DNA of 64,000 bases from VRUE01 sp963747765 (GTDB lineage Bacteria; Actinomycetota; Thermoleophilia; Solirubrobacterales; 70-9): positions 248,001 to 312,000 of the forward strand of contig CAVVGH010000008.1 of the NCBI GenBank assembly GCA_963747765.1, given 5' to 3'. A program made the translations under genes and the position numbers. The notes under the pieces were generated by a model. That model was not told the origin of the DNA and ran no database searches. It was given only the letters and a program-made list of their open reading frames with translations. Below are positions 1-8,857 of the stretch, in pieces (positions within the stretch are counted from its first letter, which is position 1; every line of letters starts with the position of its first letter).

Positions 1-589
1 GGTTCGGCGCGGTGCGCGTCGAACCCGCGTCAAAGGGCGGCTCCGGGGCGTACTCGATCCCCAGCTGGATCGCCTGCGCAACCTCGGCACTTGCGAGGTG
101 AGCGGCGAGCGTCAGCGCCATGTCGATCCCGGCGGAGACTCCCGCGGCGGTGATCAGCTTGCCCTGCTCGGCCACGCGTCGTTCCACCGGGCGGGCGCCG
201 AAGCGACTGAGCGTCTCCAGCTCGCGCCAGTGAGTCGTTGCCTCGACACCGTCGAGGACGCCGGCAGCGGCCAGCAGCAGAGACCCGGTGCAGACCGAGG
301 TCGTCCAGCTCGAGCGGGTGTGGGCGTGCCGGATCCAGTCGAGGATCTCGCCGCCGGCCATCAGGTCTCGCGTGCCGGGCCCACCGGGTACCAGGAGCAC
401 GTCGGGCTCCGGGGAGTCCGCCAGGCTCGCCTCGGCAACGATCGCGAGCATCCGGGTGTCAGTGCGCACGGGGCCGGGCTCGGAGGCGACGAATCTCACC
501 GTGGCGCCCGGGACGCGCGAGAGCACCTCGTAGGGCCCGACCGCGTCGAGAGCGGTGAAGCGGTCGAACAGCGGGATTGCGATTTCCAT
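1..589 (-). CDS. DJ-1/PfpI family protein (3' end outside window)
   Basis: The reverse strand is open from an ATG at 589 to the window edge, about 196 codons without a stop, so the C-terminus is missing. The protein starts MEIAIPLFDRFTALDAVGPY, a typical start of the DJ-1/PfpI (glutamine amidotransferase-like) fold. It carries the nucleophile-elbow motif SVCTGSLLLAAAGVLDG around residues 110-125 with the candidate catalytic Cys, followed by ATTHW. A strong Shine-Dalgarno (aggagg) sits 5 nt before the ATG. The gene lies 14 nt downstream of the AraC-type regulator on the same strand, so the two are probably co-transcribed. It is likely a small stress- or isonitrile-hydratase-like enzyme; the substrate cannot be told. 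Confidence 0.85.
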   Translation of the reverse strand, partial: MEIAIPLFDRFTALDAVGPYEVLSRVPGATVRFVASEPGPVRTDTRMLAIVAEASLADSPEPDVLLVPGGPGTRDLMAGGEILDWIRHAHTRSSWTTSVCTGSLLLAAAGVLDGVEATTHWRELETLSRFGARPVERRVAEQGKLITAAGVSAGIDMALTLAAHLASAEVAQAIQLGIEYAPEPPFDAGSTRTAPN

Positions 590-603
590 CCGGTCCTCCT
601 CTA

Positions 604-1587
604 TCAGGCGGCCTTCAGGGCGGGCCTGAAGCGCTCGCGGTATTGACTGGGGCTGGTGCCGACGCGCCGCTGGAACGCCCGTCGCAGCGTCTCCACGGTG
701 CCGAAGCCGCAATCGACCGCCACGACGTCGATCGGCAGGTCGCTCGACTCCAACCGGCTGCGCGCGAGTTCCACGCGCAGTCGCTCGATGTAGGCGGCGG
801 GCGTTGTCCCCAGCTCGCGGCGGAAGGCGCGGGCGAAGTTCCGCGGGCTCATCGAGGCGCGCTCGGCAAGCGCCGCCACCGACAGATCCTTGTCCAGGTG
901 ACCGGGGATCCAATCCTGGAGCGCCCGCAGGGCCGGGCGGTCGGCGGCGGGACCGTCGAGCGCGCCGCTGAACTGCGCCTGGTCTCCCGGCCGCCTCAGG
1001 AACAGCACCAGCCAGCGCGCGACCTGCCGGGCGACTTCCGGGTCGAGGTCCTCCTCGACCAGGGCGAGGGCGAGGTCGATGCCGGCCGTCACCCCCGCCG
1101 AGGTGGCCACATTGCCGTCGCGCACGAAGATCGGATTGGGCTCGACGACGACCTCGCGGTGGCGCCGCGCGAGCTCATCGCAAGCGGCCCAGTGCGTGGT
1201 CGCCCGCCGCCCGTCGAGCAGGCCCGCCTTGGCGAGCAGGAACGCTCCCGTGCAGACCGAGCACACACGCCGCGAGCGAGCGGCCGCGCGGGCCAGCCAG
1301 TGGACCAGCGGGCGGTCGTCAAGCGCTGCGCTGACGCCGTCGCCGCCGGCAACGATCAGCGTGTCGAGCGGGCCGCGAACCGCGGCGGTGCCGTGGTCGG
1401 GCAGCACGCGGACGCCACTCGAGGTCTCGAGCGGCCCCGTCTCCCGGGCGACCAGCTCGATCTCATACGCGCCGCCTCCGGCGAGGCGGTCCGCGGCGGA
1501 GAAGACCTCGATCGGGCCAAAGACGTCGATCGCCTGCACGCCCGGAAAGGCCAGCACGGTGATTCGGCGAGCATCCATGCGGGACAT
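604..1587 (-). CDS. GlxA-like AraC-family transcriptional regulator with PfpI domain
   Basis: About 327 residues. The N-terminal half is a DJ-1/PfpI-like domain (ITVLAFPGVQAIDVFGPIEV; CSVCTGAFLLAKAGLLDGRRATTHW) and the C-terminal 100 residues are an AraC-type double helix-turn-helix (SMSPRNFARAFRRELG, then DCGFGTVETLRRAFQRRVG and SPSQYRERF). This architecture is that of the GlxA/FtrA/CdhR group, which usually senses amines or nitrogen compounds. I chose the ATG at 1587 (MSRMDARRI), preceded by ggggat; an upstream in-frame start at 1641 would only add unconserved residues. It probably controls itself and the PfpI gene behind it. The ligand is unknown. Confidence 0.85.
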   Translation of the reverse strand: MSRMDARRITVLAFPGVQAIDVFGPIEVFSAADRLAGGGAYEIELVARETGPLETSSGVRVLPDHGTAAVRGPLDTLIVAGGDGVSAALDDRPLVHWLARAAARSRRVCSVCTGAFLLAKAGLLDGRRATTHWAACDELARRHREVVVEPNPIFVRDGNVATSAGVTAGIDLALALVEEDLDPEVARQVARWLVLFLRRPGDQAQFSGALDGPAADRPALRALQDWIPGHLDKDLSVAALAERASMSPRNFARAFRRELGTTPAAYIERLRVELARSRLESSDLPIDVVAVDCGFGTVETLRRAFQRRVGTSPSQYRERFRPALKAA

Positions 1588-1770
1588 TGTCGATCCCCAT
1601 GGCTTTGGCAGCAAGGACAAGTGCCGGACGATTTCTGCCACCCGCCGTGCTAAATATGAGCATCGCCTAACAATTCGCTAAGCTGTCGCGAACGTTTTGG
1701 GGTGGGCGGGGAGTTGCGTGCCCGGCGGTGCGCAGGAGTCACCCTCTAGCCAGAGAAGGAGCCTCGGGGC

Positions 1771-2616
1771 ATGGCCAGAGCAAGAAAGCGCAAGAAGGGC
1801 GCCGCGGCGCAGCAGGTCCCCAGCACCGGCAGAAAGCCGATCATCGAGCTGCGCGACGTGACGAAGGTCTACCCGGGCGGGCACATGGCGCTCGACCGCG
1901 TCTCGCTGGCGATCGACCGCGGCGAGTTCGTCTTCCTCGTCGGCCCGACCGGTTGCGGCAAGTCGACGCTGATCAAGATGCTGATCCGCGAGCTCGACAC
2001 GACCGACGGCAGCGTGCGGATCGCGGGGCGCGACATCGGCGCCCTGCCGGAGAAGAAGATCCCGCAGTTGCGGCGCAACATCGGCACCGTCTTCCAGGAC
2101 TTCAAGTTGCTGCCCGATCGCACCGTGTACGACAACGTCGCCTACGCCCTGCAGGTGATCGGCGCCAGCCGAGCCGAAATCCGCACTCAGGTGCCGGAGA
2201 CGCTGCGCCTCGTCGGCCTCTCGACCAAGCTGCACAGCTATCCCGACGAGCTCTCCGGCGGCGAGCAGCAGCGCGTCTCGGTCGCCCGCGCCTTCGTCAA
2301 CCACCCGCCGCTGCTGCTCGCCGACGAGCCGAGCGGCAACCTCGACCCGGTCACCTCGATCGGGGTGATGCAGCTCCTCTACAGGATCAACAAGACAGGC
2401 ACCACGGTCCTCGTCGTCACCCACGACCGCGAGATGGTCGACAACATGCGCCGCCGCGTCATCGAGCTCTATGAGGGCCGGGTGGTCCGCGACGAGGTCA
2501 GCGGCGGCTACACAGAGGAGTCGACGAGCGAGTTCGGCCTGCGCATGCGGGCCGAGATGGGCGTCGCCCCCGAGGGCCAGACCAACGGCCACGACTCCTA
2601 CGACACGCTCTTCTGA
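1771..2616 (+). CDS. ftsE: Cell division ATP-binding protein FtsE
   Basis: 281-residue ABC ATPase. Walker A is GPTGCGKST at residues 58-66, signature LSGGEQQR at 161-168 and Walker B with DEPSGN at about 184-190. The signature region and the partner gene ftsX mark it as FtsE, which with FtsX transmits cytoplasmic ATP hydrolysis across the membrane to activate periplasmic/cell-wall hydrolases at the septum. A lysine/arginine-rich N-terminal extension of about 20 residues (MARARKRKKGAAAQQ) is longer than the usual FtsE start. A Shine-Dalgarno gagaaggag precedes the ATG. Its stop overlaps the ftsX start by one base, indicating translational coupling. Confidence 0.95.
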   Translation: MARARKRKKGAAAQQVPSTGRKPIIELRDVTKVYPGGHMALDRVSLAIDRGEFVFLVGPTGCGKSTLIKMLIRELDTTDGSVRIAGRDIGALPEKKIPQLRRNIGTVFQDFKLLPDRTVYDNVAYALQVIGASRAEIRTQVPETLRLVGLSTKLHSYPDELSGGEQQRVSVARAFVNHPPLLLADEPSGNLDPVTSIGVMQLLYRINKTGTTVLVVTHDREMVDNMRRRVIELYEGRVVRDEVSGGYTEESTSEFGLRMRAEMGVAPEGQTNGHDSYDTLF

Positions 2617-3533
2617 TGTCCAGGCTCTTCTTCTTCACCAGAGAGGCGTTTCGGGCGCTGCGCCGCAACGGGGCGCCGAGCATGGCGGCGATTGTGACGA
2701 CGATCGTCACGGTGATCCTGCTCGGGGTGTTGATCCCCGTCTTCCAGACGACCCAGGCGAAGAGCCAGGAGGTCAGGGACAGCCTCGAAACCCGGGTCGC
2801 GCTCTACGACGACGCGACGCGGGGCGAAATCAACGGGCTGGAGCGCCGCCTGCAGGCGATCCCGCACGTGGCGTCGGTGAAACTGATCACCAAGGCGGAG
2901 GCGCTGAACGAACTTCGGGAAGACCTCGACAAGAAGGAAAGCCGGGAACTGCTCACGCAGCTAAACGAAAACCCGCTGCCCGCCAACTTCGCGGTCAAGG
3001 CCGACGACGCCGCCAACCTCGACTCGGTGCGAGCCGCGATCAGGCCGCCCGGCCCCAACGGAAAGCCGCGACCGATCTCGCCGATCATCGAGAAAGTGTT
3101 CGATCGCCAGCAGGAGGCGCAGAAAATCGAGCGAGTCACCAGCGCTTTGAAGATCGTGCTGTCCGTGATCACCGTGCTGCTGATCGTCGCCTCGCTGATG
3201 CTGGTCGGCAACACGATCCGGCTCTCGATCTACACCCGGCGCCGCGAGGTCGAGGTGATGCGCCTGGTGGGCGCCACGCGCTGGTTCATCCGCTGGCCGT
3301 TCATGATCGAGGGAGTCGTGGTCGGGTTCGTGGGTGGCCTGATAGCCATACTGATCCTGTGGTTGGGCAAGATCACGATCGTCGACCCCCTGAGCAACAC
3401 GATCTCGCTGCTGGCTGCCCAGAGCTCCAGCACGCTCTCCTTCCCGGTGCTCGTCGCGATCCTCTTCGGCGCTTCGGTGCTCGTCTCGGCGGTCGGCTCC
3501 GGGGTCACGCTGCGGCGCTTTCTGAAGGTCTAG
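2616..3533 (+). CDS. ftsX: Cell division protein FtsX
   Basis: 305 residues, about the usual length for actinobacterial FtsX. It shows one membrane segment near residues 23-43, an extracytoplasmic domain of about 130 residues, and three C-terminal membrane segments (starting near ALKIVLSVITVLLIVASLML). The stretch RRREVEVMRLVGAT is the conserved FtsX/MacB loop after the second segment. It forms the FtsEX complex that controls peptidoglycan hydrolases. The ATG overlaps the ftsE stop (tgATG), so the two are translated together. Confidence 0.95.
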   Translation: MSRLFFFTREAFRALRRNGAPSMAAIVTTIVTVILLGVLIPVFQTTQAKSQEVRDSLETRVALYDDATRGEINGLERRLQAIPHVASVKLITKAEALNELREDLDKKESRELLTQLNENPLPANFAVKADDAANLDSVRAAIRPPGPNGKPRPISPIIEKVFDRQQEAQKIERVTSALKIVLSVITVLLIVASLMLVGNTIRLSIYTRRREVEVMRLVGATRWFIRWPFMIEGVVVGFVGGLIAILILWLGKITIVDPLSNTISLLAAQSSSTLSFPVLVAILFGASVLVSAVGSGVTLRRFLKV

Positions 3534-3546
3534 CGCCGAGGGTTGC

Positions 3547-4731
3547 ATGAGCCTTGCACGTAGCCTGGCGCTGACGGCTGCGCTGCTGGCGATGCTCGCC
3601 GCCGGTCTCTGGATGGGCGGGCATCCCGCGAAGATGCCCACCGTCCTTCGCGATGTCTTCGTCGACAGCTCGGGAGGGTTGACGGCCGAAGCCACCGAGC
3701 TGATCGAGGGCAACTACTACCGCTCGGTCTCCCGGGACGAACTGATCGACTCCTCGCTGCGGGGCATGGTCCGCGGCCTGCGCCGGCACTACCACGACCG
3801 CTTCTCCGACTACTTCTCGCCGACGATGGTGAAGCGCTTCGACGAAGAAATCGAGGGCCACTTCTCGGGGATCGGCCTCTCCGTGGTGCCTGTGAAGCGC
3901 GGCCTGCGCGCCGCGCACGTCTTCAAGGGCTCTCCGGCCGAAGCGGCCCGTCTCAAGCCGGGCGACGTGATTGTCTCAGTCGGGGGCCACTCGATCGCCG
4001 GGTTGAGCAGCGAGGTCGCCACGCGCAGGATCAAGGGCCCCGAAGGCACCGACGTGACGATCGGCGTGGTGCGGCCGCCGAGCCACAGGGTGCGGACCGT
4101 CCGCCTGACCCGCGCTGAGATACGGCTGCCGGTCGTCAGCAGCAGGCTGACGACGGTTGGCGGGCGGAAACTTGGCTACGTGCGGCTTGCCGCCTTCAGC
4201 GAAGGGGCCGACAGACCGGTGCGTCACGCAGTGCGCAAGCTCGAGCGGCGGGGCGCGCAGGGCCTGGTGCTCGACCTGCGGGGCAACGGCGGGGGCCTGC
4301 TTCAGGAGGCGGTGCTGACGGCCAGCGTCTTCCTGCCCAAGGGGGAAGTCGTCGTTTCGACCGACTCGCGCTCCCAGGGCCACGCCGTCTACAAGGCCAA
4401 GGGGGACAACCTGCCGGCGCTCCCGATGGCCGTCCTGATCGACGGCAACACCGCCTCGGCGGCGGAGATCCTCACGGCGGCCCTGGCGGATGACGCCGGT
4501 GCGACCGTTGTCGGCTCGCAGTCGTTTGGCAAGGGCGTCTTCCAGCAGGAGATAGGTCTCTCGAACGGCGGCGCGCTGAAGCTGACGGTCGGCGAGTACT
4601 TCACGCCCAACGGCGAAAACCTGGCCGGCAACGGCATCCGTCCCGACATCGCGGCACACGACAATCCGGCAACGCCTCGCGACGAGGCGCTCGAAAGGGC
4701 GCTGGCGGTGCCGAGCGCCAAAGCAAGATGA
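3547..4731 (+). CDS. S41 family C-terminal processing peptidase (CtpA-like)
   Basis: 394 residues. A signal peptide or membrane anchor lies at 1-25, a PDZ domain at roughly 105-185 (GIGLSVVPVKRG, SPAEAARLKPGD), and the S41 catalytic core at 190-350. The Ser/Lys dyad is visible: Ser304 in GNTASAAE and Lys329 in GSQSFGKG. The enzyme cleaves the C-termini of envelope or secreted proteins. It sits 13 nt after ftsX in an arrangement common in Gram-positive bacteria, where this protease is often linked with FtsEX-controlled wall remodelling. Confidence 0.93.
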   Translation: MSLARSLALTAALLAMLAAGLWMGGHPAKMPTVLRDVFVDSSGGLTAEATELIEGNYYRSVSRDELIDSSLRGMVRGLRRHYHDRFSDYFSPTMVKRFDEEIEGHFSGIGLSVVPVKRGLRAAHVFKGSPAEAARLKPGDVIVSVGGHSIAGLSSEVATRRIKGPEGTDVTIGVVRPPSHRVRTVRLTRAEIRLPVVSSRLTTVGGRKLGYVRLAAFSEGADRPVRHAVRKLERRGAQGLVLDLRGNGGGLLQEAVLTASVFLPKGEVVVSTDSRSQGHAVYKAKGDNLPALPMAVLIDGNTASAAEILTAALADDAGATVVGSQSFGKGVFQQEIGLSNGGALKLTVGEYFTPNGENLAGNGIRPDIAAHDNPATPRDEALERALAVPSAKAR

Positions 4732-4740
4732 GGTGCTGCG

Positions 4741-6387
4741 GTGGCTAGGCGGGACGGGCGGTCCCGGCGGTCGCGCGGGCGAGGCGGTCGCGCTCGGCGC
4801 GAGGCGCCAAAGACGGCGCGCGACGCCGTCGAGGCCCTGCTGCGAGAGGAGCTTGGCAGGCGCGGTTTTCGGGCCGCCTTGGAGGTGGAAGCCGGCCGGG
4901 CGGCGAGCGGCGCAGAGCCCGCCTCCCGCCCGCGGCGTGACCTGACCCAGCTGCCGACCTTCACCGTCGACCCGGCGACGGCACGCGACTTCGACGACGC
5001 GATCTCCGCGCGACGGGAGGGCGACGGCATCCGGCTCTGGGTCCACATCGCCGACGTCGCCGCCCACGTTCCGCCCGACTCGCTGCTCGATCGCGAGGCG
5101 AGGCGCCGCGGCAACAGCACATATGCGCCCGGGACGGTGGAGCCGATGCTGCCGCACGCGCTGAGCGAGCGCGCGTGCAGCCTCGCGCCCGGCGAGGAGC
5201 GACTCGCCGTCACCGCCGAGATCGAGCTGGGACCGGATGCCGAGCCACGCGCCGCGAGCTTCTTTCGCAGTCGGGTGCGCTCCGACGCGCGGCTCGACTA
5301 CGACGAGCTCGATGTGATCTTCTCCGGTCGCACCGCCGCCCCGGAGCCGATTGCCGAGTCGCTTGCGGTTGCCCGGGACGCCGCCGCCGCGCTCGGCGAG
5401 CGCCGCGGCACGACCAGCCTCGATGTCGAGTCCTTCGAGCCCGAGTTCCGCTTCGACGGCGCTGGCCGCGTGGTCAGCGCCCGCGCCGTGGCCCAGACCG
5501 AGTCGCATCGGCTGGTCGAGCGGTTGATGATCCTCACCAACGAGCAGGTCGCCCAGCTGCTGGAGCGAAGGCGCGTGCCGGCCGTCTACCGGGTTCACGA
5601 CCAGCCCGACCCGCAGCGCGTGGAGCGACTCGTCGCGCAGCTCGATGACCTGGACGTGCCGACGCCGCCGCTGCGCGAGAGGCTCTCCCCGCGCGAAGCG
5701 GGCGAGATCGCGGCGCAGGCAAGCCGCCTGGTGCGGCGGGAGGCCGCGCGGCGCGGGCACGGCCGCGGGGCGTATACATCGCTCGTGCTTCGCTCTCTCA
5801 AGCAGGCTCAATACAGCGAGCAGAACAGCGGCCACGCCGGGTTGGGCAGCGCCGCCTACTGTCATTTCACCTCCCCGATTCGTCGCTACCCGGACCTGGT
5901 CGTCCACCGCGCCCTGCTCGCGGCCCTTGGAGAGGGAGAGCAGGCGCCGCGGAGAGCCGAGACGCGGGAGGTGTCCTGGCATTGCAGCGAGCGGGAGCGC
6001 GCGTCGATGCGAGTGGAGCGCGAGGCCGATGACATTTGCGCTGCCTTCCTGCTCGAGCGCGAGCTGAGCGAGCGGGGCACCGGGACGGGCGCTGCATTTG
6101 CCCCGCATAGCGTGGTCAATGCAGCGCCGGTCTTCGAGGGCGAGGTCTCCGGCGTCATACGGGGTGGCGCCTTTGTCGCCTTCGGCGGCGAGCTGGGCGA
6201 TGTCTACGAGGGTTTCGCGCCGGCCCGGCTGCTGGGCGGGGAGCGCCTCGAGTTGAATGAGACCGAGGTCGCGTTGGTCGGCGGCGAGTCGGGCCGCGCG
6301 ATCCGCCTTGGAGATCCGATATCCGTCCGGGTGATGTCGGTCGACGCGGCGCGCGGGCGCGTCGACCTGGTTCCGGCCGGTGGCTAA
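4741..6387 (+). CDS. RNase R/RNase II family 3'-5' exoribonuclease, short form
   Basis: 548 residues from a GTG start. The RNB catalytic domain begins near residue 70; the metal-binding aspartates are in VDPATARDFDDA (77-86). It continues through the family motifs YAPGTVEPMLPHALSE and SPIRRYPDLVVHR. A C-terminal S1-like domain (EGEVSGVIRGGAFVAFGGE) occupies about 460-545. The first 65 residues are basic and low-complexity, and the two N-terminal cold-shock domains of canonical RNase R (700-800 residues) are missing. RNase R degrades structured and non-stop mRNA together with SmpB/tmRNA; the smpB gene overlaps its 3' end and tmRNA lies 4 kb downstream, which supports that role. Confidence 0.9.
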   Translation: MARRDGRSRRSRGRGGRARREAPKTARDAVEALLREELGRRGFRAALEVEAGRAASGAEPASRPRRDLTQLPTFTVDPATARDFDDAISARREGDGIRLWVHIADVAAHVPPDSLLDREARRRGNSTYAPGTVEPMLPHALSERACSLAPGEERLAVTAEIELGPDAEPRAASFFRSRVRSDARLDYDELDVIFSGRTAAPEPIAESLAVARDAAAALGERRGTTSLDVESFEPEFRFDGAGRVVSARAVAQTESHRLVERLMILTNEQVAQLLERRRVPAVYRVHDQPDPQRVERLVAQLDDLDVPTPPLRERLSPREAGEIAAQASRLVRREAARRGHGRGAYTSLVLRSLKQAQYSEQNSGHAGLGSAAYCHFTSPIRRYPDLVVHRALLAALGEGEQAPRRAETREVSWHCSERERASMRVEREADDICAAFLLERELSERGTGTGAAFAPHSVVNAAPVFEGEVSGVIRGGAFVAFGGELGDVYEGFAPARLLGGERLELNETEVALVGGESGRAIRLGDPISVRVMSVDAARGRVDLVPAGG

Positions 6388-6865
6388 GAAGGCGAAGAAG
6401 AAGCGCGAGCCGGCCTCGGGCGACGTGGCCACCAATCGTCGCGCCAGGCACAAATTCGAGCTGGTCGAGAAGATCGAGGCGGGGATCGTCCTGCAGGGCT
6501 CGGAGGTGAAGTCCCTGCGCAACGGCAAGGCGCAGATGACCGACGCCTATGCCGTGGTGGATCGCGGGGAGGTGTGGCTCCGCCGCCTCCACATCCCTCC
6601 CTACGCGCCCGCGAGCCGCGAGAACCACGAGCCGGAGCGACCCCGCAAGCTGCTGTTGCACAGGGCGGAGATCGAGCGTCTTGTGGGCAAGACCGCGCAG
6701 AAGGGCCTGACGCTGATACCCACCCGGATCTACTTCAAGGGGCCGCGTGCGAAGGTCGAGTTGGCACTCGCACGCGGAAAGGAGGGGCGCGATCGCCGTC
6801 GCGAGATTGCGGAGCGCGACGTGCGGCGGGAGGTCGAGCGCGAATTCAGGCGCAGAATGAGGTAG
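6380..6865 (+). CDS. smpB: SsrA-binding protein SmpB
   Basis: 161 residues from a GTG start that overlaps the end of the RNase gene by 8 nt. It contains the family motifs NRRARHKFELVEKIEAGIVL, GSEVKSLR and DAYAVVDRGEVWL, and a basic C-terminal tail (RREVEREFRRRMR) that enters the ribosomal mRNA channel. SmpB binds the tRNA-like domain of tmRNA and brings it to stalled ribosomes. The close link to an RNase R-type nuclease and to the tmRNA gene at 10269 makes this a trans-translation locus. Confidence 0.97.
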   Translation: MAKKAKKKREPASGDVATNRRARHKFELVEKIEAGIVLQGSEVKSLRNGKAQMTDAYAVVDRGEVWLRRLHIPPYAPASRENHEPERPRKLLLHRAEIERLVGKTAQKGLTLIPTRIYFKGPRAKVELALARGKEGRDRRREIAERDVRREVEREFRRRMR

Positions 6866-6876
6866 CTTCGGGTCCT

Positions 6877-8757
6877 ATGGGTTCTAGGTTTGCCCGCCTT
6901 TCTCTGTTGGCGATAGGTGCAATGGCCCTGCCGGCTCCGGCGGCCGCGCAGGCCGAGTCCTTTCCCAGCAGCGCGGGGGGCTATGTGAGCGACCACGTCG
7001 AGTACTTCGTCGCCGGGCTGTTGGTGGCGATCCTGGTGCTGCTGCTCGCCGTCAGCATCGCCCAGCGTCGGGGTAAGGAGAAGAAGCAGAAGCAGGGCCC
7101 GGCTGGCCCGGTTGCCGCGCCGCCACCGCCGCCCCCACGCGGTGGAGCGGCGCCACCACCACCCGGCGCCCCCGTGAATGCCAAGGAGAAGCGCAAGCAG
7201 GCGCGCGAAAAGCAGCACGCCGCACGGGCCGAGCATCGGAAGAAACGGCAGGAGGAGGCGAAGCGGCGCAGGGAGGAGCGGTCGCGGAAGCGGACCGAGC
7301 GCCGCCAGGCGCGCGGTCGCGGTTCCTCGAGGCGGGCGAAGCGCGAAGCCGCCAAGGCCGAGCGCGAAGTCACCGCGGCCCGCGCTGACCAGGAGCGTGA
7401 GCTGCTGGAGAGGCAGCGGACCCAGCAGGTCGCGCCCCAACCGCCGGCGCAGTACCCCCAACAGCCCGCACCGCAGTACCCCCAACAGCCCGCACCGCAG
7501 TACCCCCAACAGCCCGCACCGCAGTACCCCCAGCAGCCCCAGCCCACGCCGCAGCAGCCAATGGCGCCACCGCCCCAACCGGTGCCGCCGATGGGCGCGA
7601 TGCCACCGCACCCGGCCGGCTATGACCCCGCTGCGGCGGAACAGAGGGTGCACGACAAGGTTGCGGAAATCCAGCGCGAGGAGGAACGGATCCGCGCCGA
7701 GGCCGACCGCCGCATCGAGGAGGCCGAACGGCTCCAGCGCAGCTCCGAAGTGCGTGCGGCCCAGGCCCAGTCCGCCCAGGTGACGCAAAGCATGGAGGCG
7801 GTGCCGCCACTGCACGGCGAGCCACAGCCAGCCGCGCCCCCGCAGGTGCCGTCCGCCGACCTGCAGTCAGCAGAGCACCGGCTGCAGCAGGAACGGGAAT
7901 CCCAGGAGCGTTCGCTGACAGAGGCCAAGGAGCGACTGCAGCAGATCGAGGACCGCATCAAGGACGCCGAACGCCGCGCGGCCGAGGCGGAGCGTCTCTC
8001 GAAGCTGAAGTCGGAGGAGACCGAGCGCGAGCAGCGCCTGCACGAGATCCGAGACCGGGTCGTGCAGGCCGAGGAGAGGGCCCGCGAGGCCGAGCGTCGC
8101 GCGGTGCAAGCCGAGCAGTCGGTGATCCATTCGGTGCAGGGAGACGCGCCACAGCCTCCGCAGTCGCCCCCACCGCCCGCGGCCCAGCAGCCGCAACACG
8201 CCCAGGCACCGCAGGCCAGCCAACCCGCGCCGCCCCCACCCGAGCCGTCGGCGCCACAGCCTCCGCAGTCGCCCCCACCGCCCGCGGCCCAGCAGCCACC
8301 GCCGGCCGCACAGCCCGCACCGCCCGCGGCCCAGCAGCCACCGCCCCCACCGCCCGCGGCCCAGCAGTCACCGCCGGCCGCACAGCCCGCACCGCCCGCG
8401 GCCCAGCAGCCACCGCCCCCACCCGTGCCGTCGGTGCCACAGCCTCCGCAACAGCCGCCCCCACCGCCCGCAGCCCAGCAGCCACAACACGCCCAGGCAC
8501 CGCAGGCCGGCCAACCCGCGCCGCCCCAGGCTCAGCCCGAGACACCACCCGCCGCGCCCCAGGCGGCGGGCACGATCGAGCTCAACAACGTCACCTTCGA
8601 ACAGCTGCGAGCGCAGGGGCTGTCGGTTACGCAGGCGACGCGCTTGCTCGCCCACCGCGAGCGCGTCGGCCGTTTCCAGTCGATTGACGAAATCGACGAG
8701 ATCACCGGGTTCCCGCGCGAGTTCGCCGAAGACCTGAAGCGCCGCTCGACGATCTAA
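6877..8757 (+). CDS. Membrane-anchored coiled-coil, proline-rich protein with C-terminal helix-hairpin-helix
   Basis: I set the start at ATG 6877 (MGSRFARLSLLAIGAMALPA), giving 626 residues with a signal-like segment at 1-25. A clear membrane segment follows at about 46-66 (EYFVAGLLVAILVLLLAVSI), then a basic stretch, which suggests that the rest lies in the cytoplasm. Next come a Lys/Arg/Glu-rich coiled coil, a tandem repeat (AQYPQQP-type, nucleotides 7450-7540), a second long coiled coil (about residues 245-425), a long Pro/Gln/Ala-rich linker (nucleotides 8145-8560), and a 60-residue C-terminal domain resembling the ComEA-type helix-hairpin-helix (ATRLLAHRERVGRFQSIDEI). The family is not recognised as a whole. 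The HhH could bind DNA, so it might tether DNA to the membrane; that is inference. Confidence 0.8.
   Translation: MGSRFARLSLLAIGAMALPAPAAAQAESFPSSAGGYVSDHVEYFVAGLLVAILVLLLAVSIAQRRGKEKKQKQGPAGPVAAPPPPPPRGGAAPPPPGAPVNAKEKRKQAREKQHAARAEHRKKRQEEAKRRREERSRKRTERRQARGRGSSRRAKREAAKAEREVTAARADQERELLERQRTQQVAPQPPAQYPQQPAPQYPQQPAPQYPQQPAPQYPQQPQPTPQQPMAPPPQPVPPMGAMPPHPAGYDPAAAEQRVHDKVAEIQREEERIRAEADRRIEEAERLQRSSEVRAAQAQSAQVTQSMEAVPPLHGEPQPAAPPQVPSADLQSAEHRLQQERESQERSLTEAKERLQQIEDRIKDAERRAAEAERLSKLKSEETEREQRLHEIRDRVVQAEERAREAERRAVQAEQSVIHSVQGDAPQPPQSPPPPAAQQPQHAQAPQASQPAPPPPEPSAPQPPQSPPPPAAQQPPPAAQPAPPAAQQPPPPPPAAQQSPPAAQPAPPAAQQPPPPPVPSVPQPPQQPPPPPAAQQPQHAQAPQAGQPAPPQAQPETPPAAPQAAGTIELNNVTFEQLRAQGLSVTQATRLLAHRERVGRFQSIDEIDEITGFPREFAEDLKRRSTI
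7450..7540 (+). repeat. 24-bp tandem repeat inside the coiled-coil/HhH gene
   Basis: Three full identical 24-nt units start at 7450, 7474 and 7498, followed by a partial fourth at 7522. Each unit encodes Gln-Tyr-Pro-Gln-Gln-Pro-Ala-Pro. Near-identity at the DNA level points to recent slippage expansion, so the copy number may vary between strains. Confidence 0.9.
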
Positions 8758-8857
8758 GCGGCGAACGGCTCGTGCCCGGTTCCTCGAAGTTCCTGGACGA
8801 GGGTGTCGAAGGAGGTCTGTGGGACCCCGAAGAACAACGCTGCGTCTGCGTGATCGC

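Noticed and set aside
8758..8857. Minus-strand stretch translating as a protein-like 34-residue C-terminus (FFGVPQTSFDTLVQELRGTG) before a stop at 8754
   Set aside because: It reads like natural protein but has no start and is too short to support; it could be a fossil gene end between two converging genes.
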